Of a DNA stretch of 64,000 bases, positions 21,448 to 29,320 are shown piece by piece (the stretch's first letter is position 1; every line of letters begins with the position of its first letter). Source of the stretch: Marinobacter salarius (GTDB lineage: Bacteria > Pseudomonadota > Gammaproteobacteria > Pseudomonadales > Oleiphilaceae); the NCBI RefSeq assembly GCF_032922745.1, contig NZ_CP136693.1:1612001-1676000 (forward strand), written 5' to 3'. The position numbers and the translations under genes were made by a program. Under the pieces are notes generated by a model. The model had not been told where the DNA came from. It ran no database searches and worked only from the letters and a program-made list of their open reading frames with translations.

Positions 21448-22203
21448 TCAGGCCTCACCCAGATAGGCTTTGATGACATCATCGTTGCGGCGAATCTCAT
21501 CCGGTGTGCCGCTGGCCAGGGGGCGCCCCTGGTTGATTACAGTAATGCGGTCGGAGATGTCCATCACCAGGCTCATGTCGTGCTCAATCAGCACCACAGA
21601 GACGTTGTAGTCTTCCTTAAGACTGATAATCAGCTGATTCAGGTCTTTGGTTTCGGCCGGGTTCAGGCCGGCAGCGGGTTCATCCAGCATCAGCAGCTCG
21701 GGCTCGGTCACCATGCAGCGGGCGATCTCAAGACGGCGCTGTTGGCCATAGGCCAGATTGCCAGCTTCCCGGTTCGCCATGTCCGTCAGCCCCACCCGGT
21801 CCAGCCAGTAGGCGGCCCGGTCCAGCGACTTTTGCTCTTTCTCCCGATAGTTGGGCGTATTCAGGATGCCGGAGAGCAGGTTGGTGTTGAGGTGGCGGTG
21901 CTGGGCCACCAGCAGGTTTTCCACCACCGTCATACGGCTGAACAGTCGCACGTGCTGAAAGGTTCGGACCAAACCAAGTCGGGAAATCTTATAGTCCGGC
22001 TTACCCTGGATTTCGCCTCCCTTGAACAGGATCTTGCCACCAGTGGGTTTGTAGAAACCGCTCATGCAGTTAAATACCGTGGTTTTGCCGGCCCCGTTGG
22101 GGCCGATGATCGCCACAATCTCATGTTCCTGTACGTCCAGCGACACCTGATCCACCGCCAGGAGCCCGCCAAAGCGCATCGACAGATTCTGTACTTCAAG
22201 CAT
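21448..22203 (-). CDS. livG: Branched-chain amino acid ABC transporter ATP-binding protein LivG
   Basis: A 251-residue ABC ATPase partner of LivF. Walker A GPNGAGKT (34-41), signature-like segment LAYGQQRRLEIARCMV, Walker B LLMLDEPAAGLNP, and EHDMSLVM as H-loop region. The C-terminal extension with SGTPDEIRRNDDVIKAYLG is typical of LivG. Six bases separate it from livM. Confidence 0.96.
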   Translation of the reverse strand: MLEVQNLSMRFGGLLAVDQVSLDVQEHEIVAIIGPNGAGKTTVFNCMSGFYKPTGGKILFKGGEIQGKPDYKISRLGLVRTFQHVRLFSRMTVVENLLVAQHRHLNTNLLSGILNTPNYREKEQKSLDRAAYWLDRVGLTDMANREAGNLAYGQQRRLEIARCMVTEPELLMLDEPAAGLNPAETKDLNQLIISLKEDYNVSVVLIEHDMSLVMDISDRITVINQGRPLASGTPDEIRRNDDVIKAYLGEA

Positions 22204-22209
22204 TATCCG

Positions 22210-23481
22210 TCACTCCTGCTTTTTCAGTTCAATGTGGATGCGTCGCATGGGCAGCAGGCCTTGCGGGCGCCAGACCATCATCAGCACCATGGCCGCGCCG
22301 AAGATCAGCATCCGGTACTCGGAGAACTCCCGCGCCAGTTCCGGCAGTATAGTGACCGCAATTGCAGCGAGAATGACCCCCATCTGGGAGCCCATGCCGC
22401 CTAGCACCACAATCGCCAGAATGATGGCCGATTCCAGGAACACAAAGGATTCCGGGCTGATAAAGCCCTGTTTGGAGGCGAACACCGTACCGGCGAAGCC
22501 GGCGAAGAAAGCGCCGATGGTAAAGGCGGAAAGCTTGACCGCAGTCCGGTTCAACCCCAGGGATTTAGCCGCAATCTCGTCTTCGCGGAGGGCTTCCCAG
22601 GCACGGCCTACGGGCATGCGCATCAGGCGGCGAATAGCGATAGCGGTAATGACGGCCAGTACCAGGGCAATCAGATAGAGGAAAATGACCTTGTGCTCAC
22701 CGCTGTAGGCAATGCCGAAGGTTTCATGGAACGACGTATTGCCTTCCTCCTTCACCCGGCGGCCGAACTCCATGCCAAACAGAGTGGGGTCGGGAATGCC
22801 GCCGATACCATTGGGCCCGCCCGTCAGGTTGGTCATGTTATTCAGCAGGATGCGGATGATTTCCCCAAACCCGAGTGTGACGATGGCCAGGTAATCCCCG
22901 CGCAATCGCAGTACCGGAAAGCCGAGCACCAGCCCGAACAGGGCAGCGAGCAGGGCGCCGATCGGCAGCGCGAACCAGAATGAAACGCCGTAATACTGCG
23001 ACAGCATGGCAAAGGTGTATGCACCTACGGCGTAGAACGCGACGTAGCCCAGATCCAGCAGGCCCGCGAGGCCGACAACCACATTCAGGCCCAGTGCCAG
23101 CATGACGTAGATCAGCACCAGGGTGGACAGATCCACCGCGCCGCGAGAGGCAATAAACGGCCAGATGAGGGCGCCTATGATCATCAATGTGAGCAGGACA
23201 GAATCCAGTTTCAGTCGCTTACTCTGTTCCATGGGCTTGCGGTTGGCCAGCGGGTTTACTGCAGGCAGTTGCCGCAGTGACCCCATCAGCGTGTCCCGGA
23301 ACAACTGGAACAGGAAGACAATAACCGCTGCCAGCAGCACACCGATAACGGTAGAGGTCTTGGCCCCTTCAAGGGTAACCGTGGTGCCTTCGCTGGCCAG
23401 GTTGAATCCCAGAATGGGGTACGAAATGATCAGGGTGACAATGGCGCAAAACAGCGCGTGTTTCAGGTTATGAGCAACCAT
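22210..23481 (-). CDS. livM: Branched-chain amino acid ABC transporter permease LivM
   Basis: A 423-residue inner-membrane permease. The N-terminal about 110 residues hold extra hydrophobic helices and a charged linker, as in LivM of E. coli; the core has the permease motif [21 protein letters not shown] (EAA-type loop contacting the ATPases) near residue 310. It overlaps livH by one base. It forms the channel with LivH. Confidence 0.95.
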   Translation of the reverse strand: MVAHNLKHALFCAIVTLIISYPILGFNLASEGTTVTLEGAKTSTVIGVLLAAVIVFLFQLFRDTLMGSLRQLPAVNPLANRKPMEQSKRLKLDSVLLTLMIIGALIWPFIASRGAVDLSTLVLIYVMLALGLNVVVGLAGLLDLGYVAFYAVGAYTFAMLSQYYGVSFWFALPIGALLAALFGLVLGFPVLRLRGDYLAIVTLGFGEIIRILLNNMTNLTGGPNGIGGIPDPTLFGMEFGRRVKEEGNTSFHETFGIAYSGEHKVIFLYLIALVLAVITAIAIRRLMRMPVGRAWEALREDEIAAKSLGLNRTAVKLSAFTIGAFFAGFAGTVFASKQGFISPESFVFLESAIILAIVVLGGMGSQMGVILAAIAVTILPELAREFSEYRMLIFGAAMVLMMVWRPQGLLPMRRIHIELKKQE

Positions 23482-24404
23482 CAGATCTTTTCAACCTCCG
23501 GTTTGCCGAGCAGGCCGGTGGGTTTGAACAGCAGAATCAGGATAAGCAGGCCGAACGATACAACGTCCTTGTACTCACCGCTGAGGTAACCGGAGGTCAT
23601 GCTCTCGGCAACTCCTAGAATAAGCCCTCCAAGCATGGCGCCGGGAATACTTCCAATACCCCCCAGGACGGCGGCCGTAAATGCCTTCAGCCCCGCAATG
23701 AATCCAAACAGCGGATCAATGGAGCCGTAGTACATACCCAGAAGCAGGCCCGCGACGGCCGCCAGTGCGGCACCGATCACAAACGTCGCGGAAATGATGC
23801 GGTTGGTGTCGATGCCCAGCAGATTGGCCATGCCCAGATCCTGGGAGACGGCCCGACAGGCGCGGCCGATGCGGGAGCGGGATATGAACAGGGAGAGGAT
23901 TGTCATGCAGATCAATGTGGTAACGAATATGGTGACTTGCATGTAGGAGATAGAGGTCTGGAATGAATCTTCGGCACCGAACCGGAATCCGCCTTCTATC
24001 AGCGCAGGAAAACCGATGTTGCGTGATCCCTGGGCAAGATGGACGTAGTTCTGAAGAAAGATGGACATGCCGATGGCGGAGATCAGCGGGATCAGGCGAT
24101 GCTTTCCGCGAACCGGTCTGTAGGCCACCCGCTCCACCGCCCAGCCCATTGAGCTGGAAACGATCATCGCGCAGACCAGCGCCACGATCAGTATCAGCGG
24201 CAGCCAGGCAATGCCCAGTGCGGCAAGGCCGGTGATGGCGATCAGGGCGGTGTAGGCGCCGATCATGTAAATCTCACCATGGGCAAAGTTGATCATGCCG
24301 ATGATGCCGTAAACCATCGTGTAACCGATGGCGATCAGGGCGTAGGTGCTCCCGATCGTCAGCCCGTTAATGAGCTGCTGAATAAAATACAGGAGGTCTT
24401 GCAT
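23481..24404 (-). CDS. livH: Branched-chain amino acid ABC transporter permease LivH
   Basis: A 307-residue membrane permease. The N-terminus [19 protein letters not shown] followed by [20 protein letters not shown] matches LivH closely. The cytoplasmic loop [17 protein letters not shown] contacts the ATPases. The frame is open from 24437, but ATG 24404 has a GGAG upstream and the family N-terminus. A strong hairpin separates it from livK. Confidence 0.95.
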   Translation of the reverse strand: MQDLLYFIQQLINGLTIGSTYALIAIGYTMVYGIIGMINFAHGEIYMIGAYTALIAITGLAALGIAWLPLILIVALVCAMIVSSSMGWAVERVAYRPVRGKHRLIPLISAIGMSIFLQNYVHLAQGSRNIGFPALIEGGFRFGAEDSFQTSISYMQVTIFVTTLICMTILSLFISRSRIGRACRAVSQDLGMANLLGIDTNRIISATFVIGAALAAVAGLLLGMYYGSIDPLFGFIAGLKAFTAAVLGGIGSIPGAMLGGLILGVAESMTSGYLSGEYKDVVSFGLLILILLFKPTGLLGKPEVEKI

Positions 24405-24495
24405 CTGTGTGGGACTCCGATAGCCTGCCCCTTCCACTGCATGCAGGCTCGGCCCGGGGTGCCGGGCGTACTGGATACAGGATCATCAGGGGCCT

Positions 24496-24534
24496 AGAAA
24501 AACACCTTCTCCCGGATCGCGGTGAGAAGGTGTT
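24496..24534 (-). terminator. Attenuator-type hairpin between livK and livH
   Basis: AACACCTTCTC (24501-24511) pairs with GAGAAGGTGTT (24524-24534) around 12 bases. Read on the minus strand it is followed by TTTTTCT, giving a rho-independent terminator shape. It would lower transcription of livHMGF relative to livK, whose binding protein is needed in excess. Confidence 0.82.
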
Positions 24535-24565
24535 CTCATAATTACCGTTTGTTAACGATTGCGGC

Positions 24566-25678
24566 TTAGTTTACCGGAGTTTTGCTGCCATCTGAATGCC
24601 ATTCGTAGACAACAAACTCAAACGATTCCATATCGCCCTTGCCGTCGTACTCAACGGTACCGATGGGCGTCTGGAATGTGCCTGCGCGCAGCGCTTCGGC
24701 AACATCGAACGGATCCGTTGATTCGGCGGCTTCAATGCCATCGGCAATCAGCTGTACGGCGGTGTAGGACGTCAGTACGAAAGGACCGGAAGGATCTTCG
24801 CCTTTTTCTTCAAAGGCCTGGACCAGTTCCTGGTTTTCGTCTTTCTCATCGAAGCTCGGCGGCAACGTGACCAGCAGGCCTTCGGCCGCATCGCCGGCGA
24901 TGGTGTTGATGTCTTTGTTGCCCACACCTTCCGGGCCCATGAAAGTGGCGTCAAGATCGGCCTGTTGTGCCTGGCGCAGGATCAAGCCGAGTTCCGGGTG
25001 GTAGCCGCCATAATAGACGTAGTCCACGTCAGCCTGCCTGAGCTTGGTAACCAGCGATGAAAAGTCCTTGGCACCGGCGGTAATACCTTCAAACATGGCC
25101 ACTTCAACACCGGCTTCTTCGAGGGTGTCACGAACAGCCGTTGCGATGCCTTCACCGTACTGCTGTTTGTCGTGAACAACGGCGACACGTTCCGGCTTCT
25201 GGCTGATCAGGTAGTTGGCGGCGACCGGGCCCTGCATGCTGTCCAGACCGATGGTACGGAATACCAGTTCATAGCCTCGCTCGGTAATATCAGGGCTGGT
25301 CGATGCTGGCGTCACCATCAGGATGCCTTCATCTTCGTAGATGTCGGAAGCCGGCTGGGTGGAGCTGGAGCACAAGTGGCCGACCACGAAGCGCACGCCT
25401 TCGTTGACCATGTTGTTGGCAACGGTGACGGCCTGCTTGGGATCACAAACGTCGTCCTGTTCAACGGCTACAAGTTTCTCTCCCATAACACCGCCATTGG
25501 CATTGATCTGTTCGATCGCCATGCGGGCACCGGAAAATTGCATATCACCGTACTGGGCGACAGGGCCGGTCATAGGTCCTGCGATACCTACCTTGATTTC
25601 GGCAGCGGCCTGGCCAGCGCCCATAACGGCAATGGATGTTGCAACAGCGGATACGAGTTTCTTGATTGGTGTTCTCAT
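24566..25678 (-). CDS. livK: Branched-chain amino acid ABC transporter periplasmic binding protein
   Basis: A 370-residue protein with a signal peptide (KLVSAVATSIAVMGAGQAAA) and the two-lobed LivJ/LivK fold: EIKVGIAGPMTGPVAQYGDM at the mature start, SSSTQPASDIYEDEGILMVTP lining the ligand site, and FTGPEG-like FMGPEGVGNKD. It captures leucine/isoleucine/valine for LivHMGF. The frame extends to 25750 but ATG 25678 matches the family start. The paralogue naming (livJ or livK) cannot be decided from sequence alone. Confidence 0.93.
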   Translation of the reverse strand: MRTPIKKLVSAVATSIAVMGAGQAAAEIKVGIAGPMTGPVAQYGDMQFSGARMAIEQINANGGVMGEKLVAVEQDDVCDPKQAVTVANNMVNEGVRFVVGHLCSSSTQPASDIYEDEGILMVTPASTSPDITERGYELVFRTIGLDSMQGPVAANYLISQKPERVAVVHDKQQYGEGIATAVRDTLEEAGVEVAMFEGITAGAKDFSSLVTKLRQADVDYVYYGGYHPELGLILRQAQQADLDATFMGPEGVGNKDINTIAGDAAEGLLVTLPPSFDEKDENQELVQAFEEKGEDPSGPFVLTSYTAVQLIADGIEAAESTDPFDVAEALRAGTFQTPIGTVEYDGKGDMESFEFVVYEWHSDGSKTPVN

Positions 25679-25842
25679 TGGGTCTGTCCTGTTTTGTGTC
25701 AGGGTTTTTCTTATGTTCTCAACGATGTAAACAAACAACACACCTGCCACCTTGTCAAGCGTGCAGCGTCAGTGAATGTGCCGGAAGGTCAAGTTTGTTT
25801 TTTCCGACAATAGACGAACAAAGTGCATGCCGGCCTGTCGCG

Positions 25843-26793
25843 TCAGGCGTCAGACTGGTCCACGTCGTCGGTAAAAATCAGTTTCCGGAAACTATCGTGA
25901 TCCCTCAACTGTTCAAAGCTAGGGTCGACGGAGGCGTCGTCCTTATACGCCTCTGAGATATTAATCGCCTTTTGCAGCGTCGTCACTGCATCGTCCCAGC
26001 GACCGATTTCGGCATAGGCGCAGGCCAGCTGGTAGTGTGCATGACCGTTTTCAGGGGCCAGTTTCAGGGCGCGCTGGCACAGGCTGATCGCCCACAGTGG
26101 CTCCTGCATTTCCAGCACCGCATCGGCCTTGTAACTTAGTGCCTCCACGTCGTCAGGCCGCAGATCCAGGATCGTATCGTAGGCAGAAATCTTGTTCTGT
26201 TGAGAGGTTTCCTGACTGGCCTTCAACCAAAGAGAATGCACTTCGTTGGTGCGTTCGATCTCGGCCTGGTTCTGATGAATGATGTTGGATTTCTGCTTCA
26301 ACTGATCTTCGATGAATTCCAGGCGCTTCTCATATTCGACGACCAGTTCGTTGACCCGCTTCTCGGCGAGGCTGGTGAGCTGGTTGCGCATGTCGCGAAT
26401 TGAATTCCAGCCAATGACCACGAGAATGGAGGTGGCGCCAGCGATCAGGTAGAAAAAGTAGGTAACGGTATCGGTGGCGTACGACATGGTTTTGTCGGCC
26501 ACCGAAAGCTCCTTGTCCACAACCTTTTCAATCAGCTCGGCGCGTGTGTTCATCATTTCCTTGCGCAGTGCTTTGGTTTCCTCCAGCAGGTACAGCTCGA
26601 CAAACGGTGTATACATGGGTTCTTCCGCAGTGTCGATTCGTTGCCGCACGTCCTCGGCGGTAAGGTTCTCACCCGGCTCCTGGGCCATCGTGAAGGAGCT
26701 GAATAGCAGTGCGATCAGGCCTGAAGCGAAGAAGGTTGTCAGACGCTTCCAGGAAGGGCTGTGCAGGAGGGTGTTGGGTGTTCGGGTGTTCAT
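25843..26793 (-). CDS. Membrane-anchored TPR-repeat protein
   Basis: A 316-residue protein. It has an N-terminal signal or anchor (about 18-35, FFASGLIALLFSSFTMAQ), an Arg/Glu-rich segment, a second hydrophobic helix at about 110-130 (TVTYFFYLIAGATSILVVIGW), a coiled-coil stretch (about 135-185, AEKRVNELVVEYEKRLEFIEDQLKQK), and C-terminal tetratricopeptide repeats (about 200-290, with ALSYKADAVLEMQEPLWAIS and AHYQLACAYAEIGRWDDAV). I do not recognise a specific family; a scaffolding role is likely but unproven. ATG 26793 is chosen over the frame's upstream start because the extra 37 residues are not protein-like. Confidence 0.75.
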   Translation of the reverse strand: MNTRTPNTLLHSPSWKRLTTFFASGLIALLFSSFTMAQEPGENLTAEDVRQRIDTAEEPMYTPFVELYLLEETKALRKEMMNTRAELIEKVVDKELSVADKTMSYATDTVTYFFYLIAGATSILVVIGWNSIRDMRNQLTSLAEKRVNELVVEYEKRLEFIEDQLKQKSNIIHQNQAEIERTNEVHSLWLKASQETSQQNKISAYDTILDLRPDDVEALSYKADAVLEMQEPLWAISLCQRALKLAPENGHAHYQLACAYAEIGRWDDAVTTLQKAINISEAYKDDASVDPSFEQLRDHDSFRKLIFTDDVDQSDA

Positions 26794-27000
26794 TGGGCCG
26801 TGTCCGTTTTTGCGGAAATTGAACAAGAGGATGACCTTAGCATAGTGGTTGGCGGAAAAATGCGAAAATTCGTAAAAGGACCGGCAGGTCAGTGCAATAC
26901 GCACCGATGGGTGTGGGTAGTACTGCTTGCAAAATCAGGAGCAAGGACCTCTAATAGTTAGTGTTATAAATAATTCGGCAAAACGAAGCGGAGTGGTGCG

Positions 27001-27501
27001 TTGAACAATTATGAAGAGGTTTTGGTGGCGTTGCGCCGGGTGATTCGAGCAACTGACCTGCATTCCAAACGTCTGAGCAAGCATGCGGGGCTGACGGGGC
27101 CGCAATTGCTGATTATGCGCAGCATCCGCGATCTGGGTGAAGTGACTATCGGAACCATTGCCGACAAGGTGAGCCTGAGCCAGGCAACCGTGACCACGAT
27201 TCTTGATCGGCTGGAGCATCGTAAACTGGTTTATCGTGTTCGCAGCACCCAGGACAAACGCAAGGTTCATGCGCATCTGACGAGTGAGGGGGCGGAAATT
27301 CTCTCGCGAGCACCGAACCCGCTTCAGGAAGACTTCACACGGAAGTTTCAGAGCCTGGCGGAGTGGGAGCAGACCATGATTCTGGCTTCGTTGCAGCGGG
27401 TGGCCAATATGATGGACGCCGACGATATTGATGCTGCACCAATGCTCACGGTGGGCTCGGTGCTAAAGGATGATGGCTGGAAGGCCGATGACAAGTCCTG
27501 A
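27001..27501 (+). CDS. MarR-family regulator, CosR/EctR-like
   Basis: A 166-residue winged-helix repressor. N-terminal LVALRRVIRATDLHSKRLSK, then the DNA-recognition helix region VSLSQATVTTILDRLEHRKLV (about 57-77) and the wing RVRSTQDKRKVHAHLT. The C-terminal dimerisation part has PLQEDFTRKFQSLAEWEQ and VANMMDA. This layout closely follows CosR/EctR, which repress ectoine and other compatible-solute genes at low salinity; that target is inferred. TTG 27001 is the start. It is divergent from the TPR gene. No compatible-solute genes lie in this window. Confidence 0.85.
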   Translation: MNNYEEVLVALRRVIRATDLHSKRLSKHAGLTGPQLLIMRSIRDLGEVTIGTIADKVSLSQATVTTILDRLEHRKLVYRVRSTQDKRKVHAHLTSEGAEILSRAPNPLQEDFTRKFQSLAEWEQTMILASLQRVANMMDADDIDAAPMLTVGSVLKDDGWKADDKS

Positions 27502-27524
27502 GACGATGGCATCGGCTTCAAGGA

Positions 27525-27914
27525 CTATTCCGGCATTTTTGCGGTGATCTCAATGGATTGGTACCAAGCCGCCAGATCAGAAATTTGTTGATCGGTCAGG
27601 TTCTTGGCGACCAAAGACATCATCTCGTGCTCCCGTTTGCCACTGCGAAAAGCTTTGAGTTGTTTTTCAATATAAATCTGACTTTCGCCCGCCAGGTTGG
27701 GTGCGATTGGGATCTTTGCTATCCCGTCCAGGCCGTGGCAGGTTTTGCACTGGGTTGCGAGTTTCCGCCCCTCAGCAGGGTCTGCGCCCTGTGCCACTGG
27801 GCTCATCGCAAGAAAAGAGGCCAGAACCGTTATTGTTGAATAAGCGGCCCTGGTTTTTCTGGTCGCATGATGTTTCCAGAGGGCCGGAGGACGCCCACTT
27901 GTTTTTGGAATCAT
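27525..27914 (-). CDS. Periplasmic class I cytochrome c
   Basis: A 129-residue protein with one haem c site CKTCH at 56-60 and a likely axial Met in HEMMSL (about 96-99). A basic N-terminus and a hydrophobic segment (about 24-42, ending AQG) act as a signal peptide. It overlaps the upstream sorbosone-dehydrogenase-like gene by 4 bases (ATGA) and is the likely electron acceptor of that enzyme. Length is typical of small soluble cytochromes c. Confidence 0.88.
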   Translation of the reverse strand: MIPKTSGRPPALWKHHATRKTRAAYSTITVLASFLAMSPVAQGADPAEGRKLATQCKTCHGLDGIAKIPIAPNLAGESQIYIEKQLKAFRSGKREHEMMSLVAKNLTDQQISDLAAWYQSIEITAKMPE

Positions 27915-29176
27915 GAGCCGGAACCCGTGTAAGCGATTCGGTATACAGCCCCGGCCAAATCATCCGAAACCAGTAATGAGCCATCTTTCAACTGAGCCAC
28001 ATCGACCGGCCGACCAAGATACTCACCATTTTCATCCAGCCACCCTTCGGCGAAAGGAACCGTTTCGCCATTCATATTTCCTTCGGCGTCCACCGGCGTG
28101 AACATGACCCTTGCTCCGACCGGGACGGTCCTGTTCCATGAGCCATGTTGCGCTGAGAAAATCCCGCCCTGATATTGCTTCGGAAACATGTTTCCGGTGT
28201 AAAACATCATCCCCAGATTGGCCGCATGAGCCGTCGTCTCAGAGACTGGGAACACCACCTCTACCGGTACTTCATCTCCTTTGTATTCGTTTGTGCGAAC
28301 ATCACCGCCTCCGTACCAGGGATGGCCAAAATGCTGGCCCATGGCGGTCTGGCGATTGATTTCTCCTGGAGGGATGTCATCGCCCATGCCATCGACCTGA
28401 TTGTCCGTAAACCACAGTTCGCCGGTATTGGGGTTAAAGTCCTGTCCTACAGAGTTGCGGACACCACGTGTGTAGATTTCACGTCCGCTGCCATCCTGAT
28501 TAACCCGGATAATCCCGCCAATGCCCCACTCACTGAACGTGTCCAGGTGTTCTTTCGGCGCAACATTGTAGGGTTGTCCGAGCGAGATGTAGAGCTTCCC
28601 GTCCGGGCCAATATCGCAGACTCGGGCGGTGTGGTTGTAACTGACGAACTGCTCAGGGATCAGCTCGCCCCCTGGGATCACCTCTGAGGCGACAACATCG
28701 CCTCCCTCAAAGAAGAACTCCGCAGCCGGATACGCCAGTACCCGGTTTTGTTCGGCAATGTAGAGCACGCCCGACGGCGAAAAACAGGGACCGTTGGGGA
28801 CGGACTTGGCCAGCGAAGGTGCGAAATTTTTTACTTCATCGGCCACGCGGTCTTTATCCCGGTCGGTCATTGCCCAGACTTCGGTTTTACGGGTTCCAAC
28901 AAACGTAACGACACCCTGGGGGCCAACCGCCATGTGTCGCGCGTCGGGAACCAAAGCGTAAAGGCTGATTTCAAACCCTTCGGGAAGTTTTATTTTCTGC
29001 AGGGTCTTGCGAATAGCATCGGCGCTGTCGCTTTTCTGGTCGATCACAGTGAACTCGGCTTTCCCCGTAGTCTGGAAATTGCCAAGCTTCTTGAGAGTAT
29101 CGTCAGATTGACTGTAGGCGAAGGGGATGAAGGCAAGGCCCGCGGCCAAGCACAGGATCGAGTTTATTTGGTTCAT
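27911..29176 (-). CDS. PQQ-type glucose/sorbosone dehydrogenase-like protein
   Basis: A 421-residue secreted protein with signal peptide (ILCLAAGLAFIPFAYS). The beta-propeller of the GSDH family is recognisable: ARHMAVGPQGVVTFVGTR, HTARVCDIGPDGKLYISLGQPYN, ARGVRNSVG-like TRGVRNSVGQDFNPNTGELWFTDN, and WNRTVPVGARVMF. Such proteins oxidise aldoses or sorbosone using PQQ. No quinoprotein assembly gene is next to it. Pairing with the cytochrome c by overlap supports a periplasmic oxidation couple; the substrate is unknown. Confidence 0.82.
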   Translation of the reverse strand: MNQINSILCLAAGLAFIPFAYSQSDDTLKKLGNFQTTGKAEFTVIDQKSDSADAIRKTLQKIKLPEGFEISLYALVPDARHMAVGPQGVVTFVGTRKTEVWAMTDRDKDRVADEVKNFAPSLAKSVPNGPCFSPSGVLYIAEQNRVLAYPAAEFFFEGGDVVASEVIPGGELIPEQFVSYNHTARVCDIGPDGKLYISLGQPYNVAPKEHLDTFSEWGIGGIIRVNQDGSGREIYTRGVRNSVGQDFNPNTGELWFTDNQVDGMGDDIPPGEINRQTAMGQHFGHPWYGGGDVRTNEYKGDEVPVEVVFPVSETTAHAANLGMMFYTGNMFPKQYQGGIFSAQHGSWNRTVPVGARVMFTPVDAEGNMNGETVPFAEGWLDENGEYLGRPVDVAQLKDGSLLVSDDLAGAVYRIAYTGSGS

Positions 29177-29320
29177 TGTATTACCACTCCCTTTGACTCA
29201 GCGAGTCGGAAGCCGGTGACCCTCGGGCCACCGGTGCTCGGTTTTTGCTCATGTCAAAGCGAGTAAAGACAACGGCTGCATAGGCGTCAAGGCAGCCCTG
29301 CAGTGGTCAGACCAGTAATA

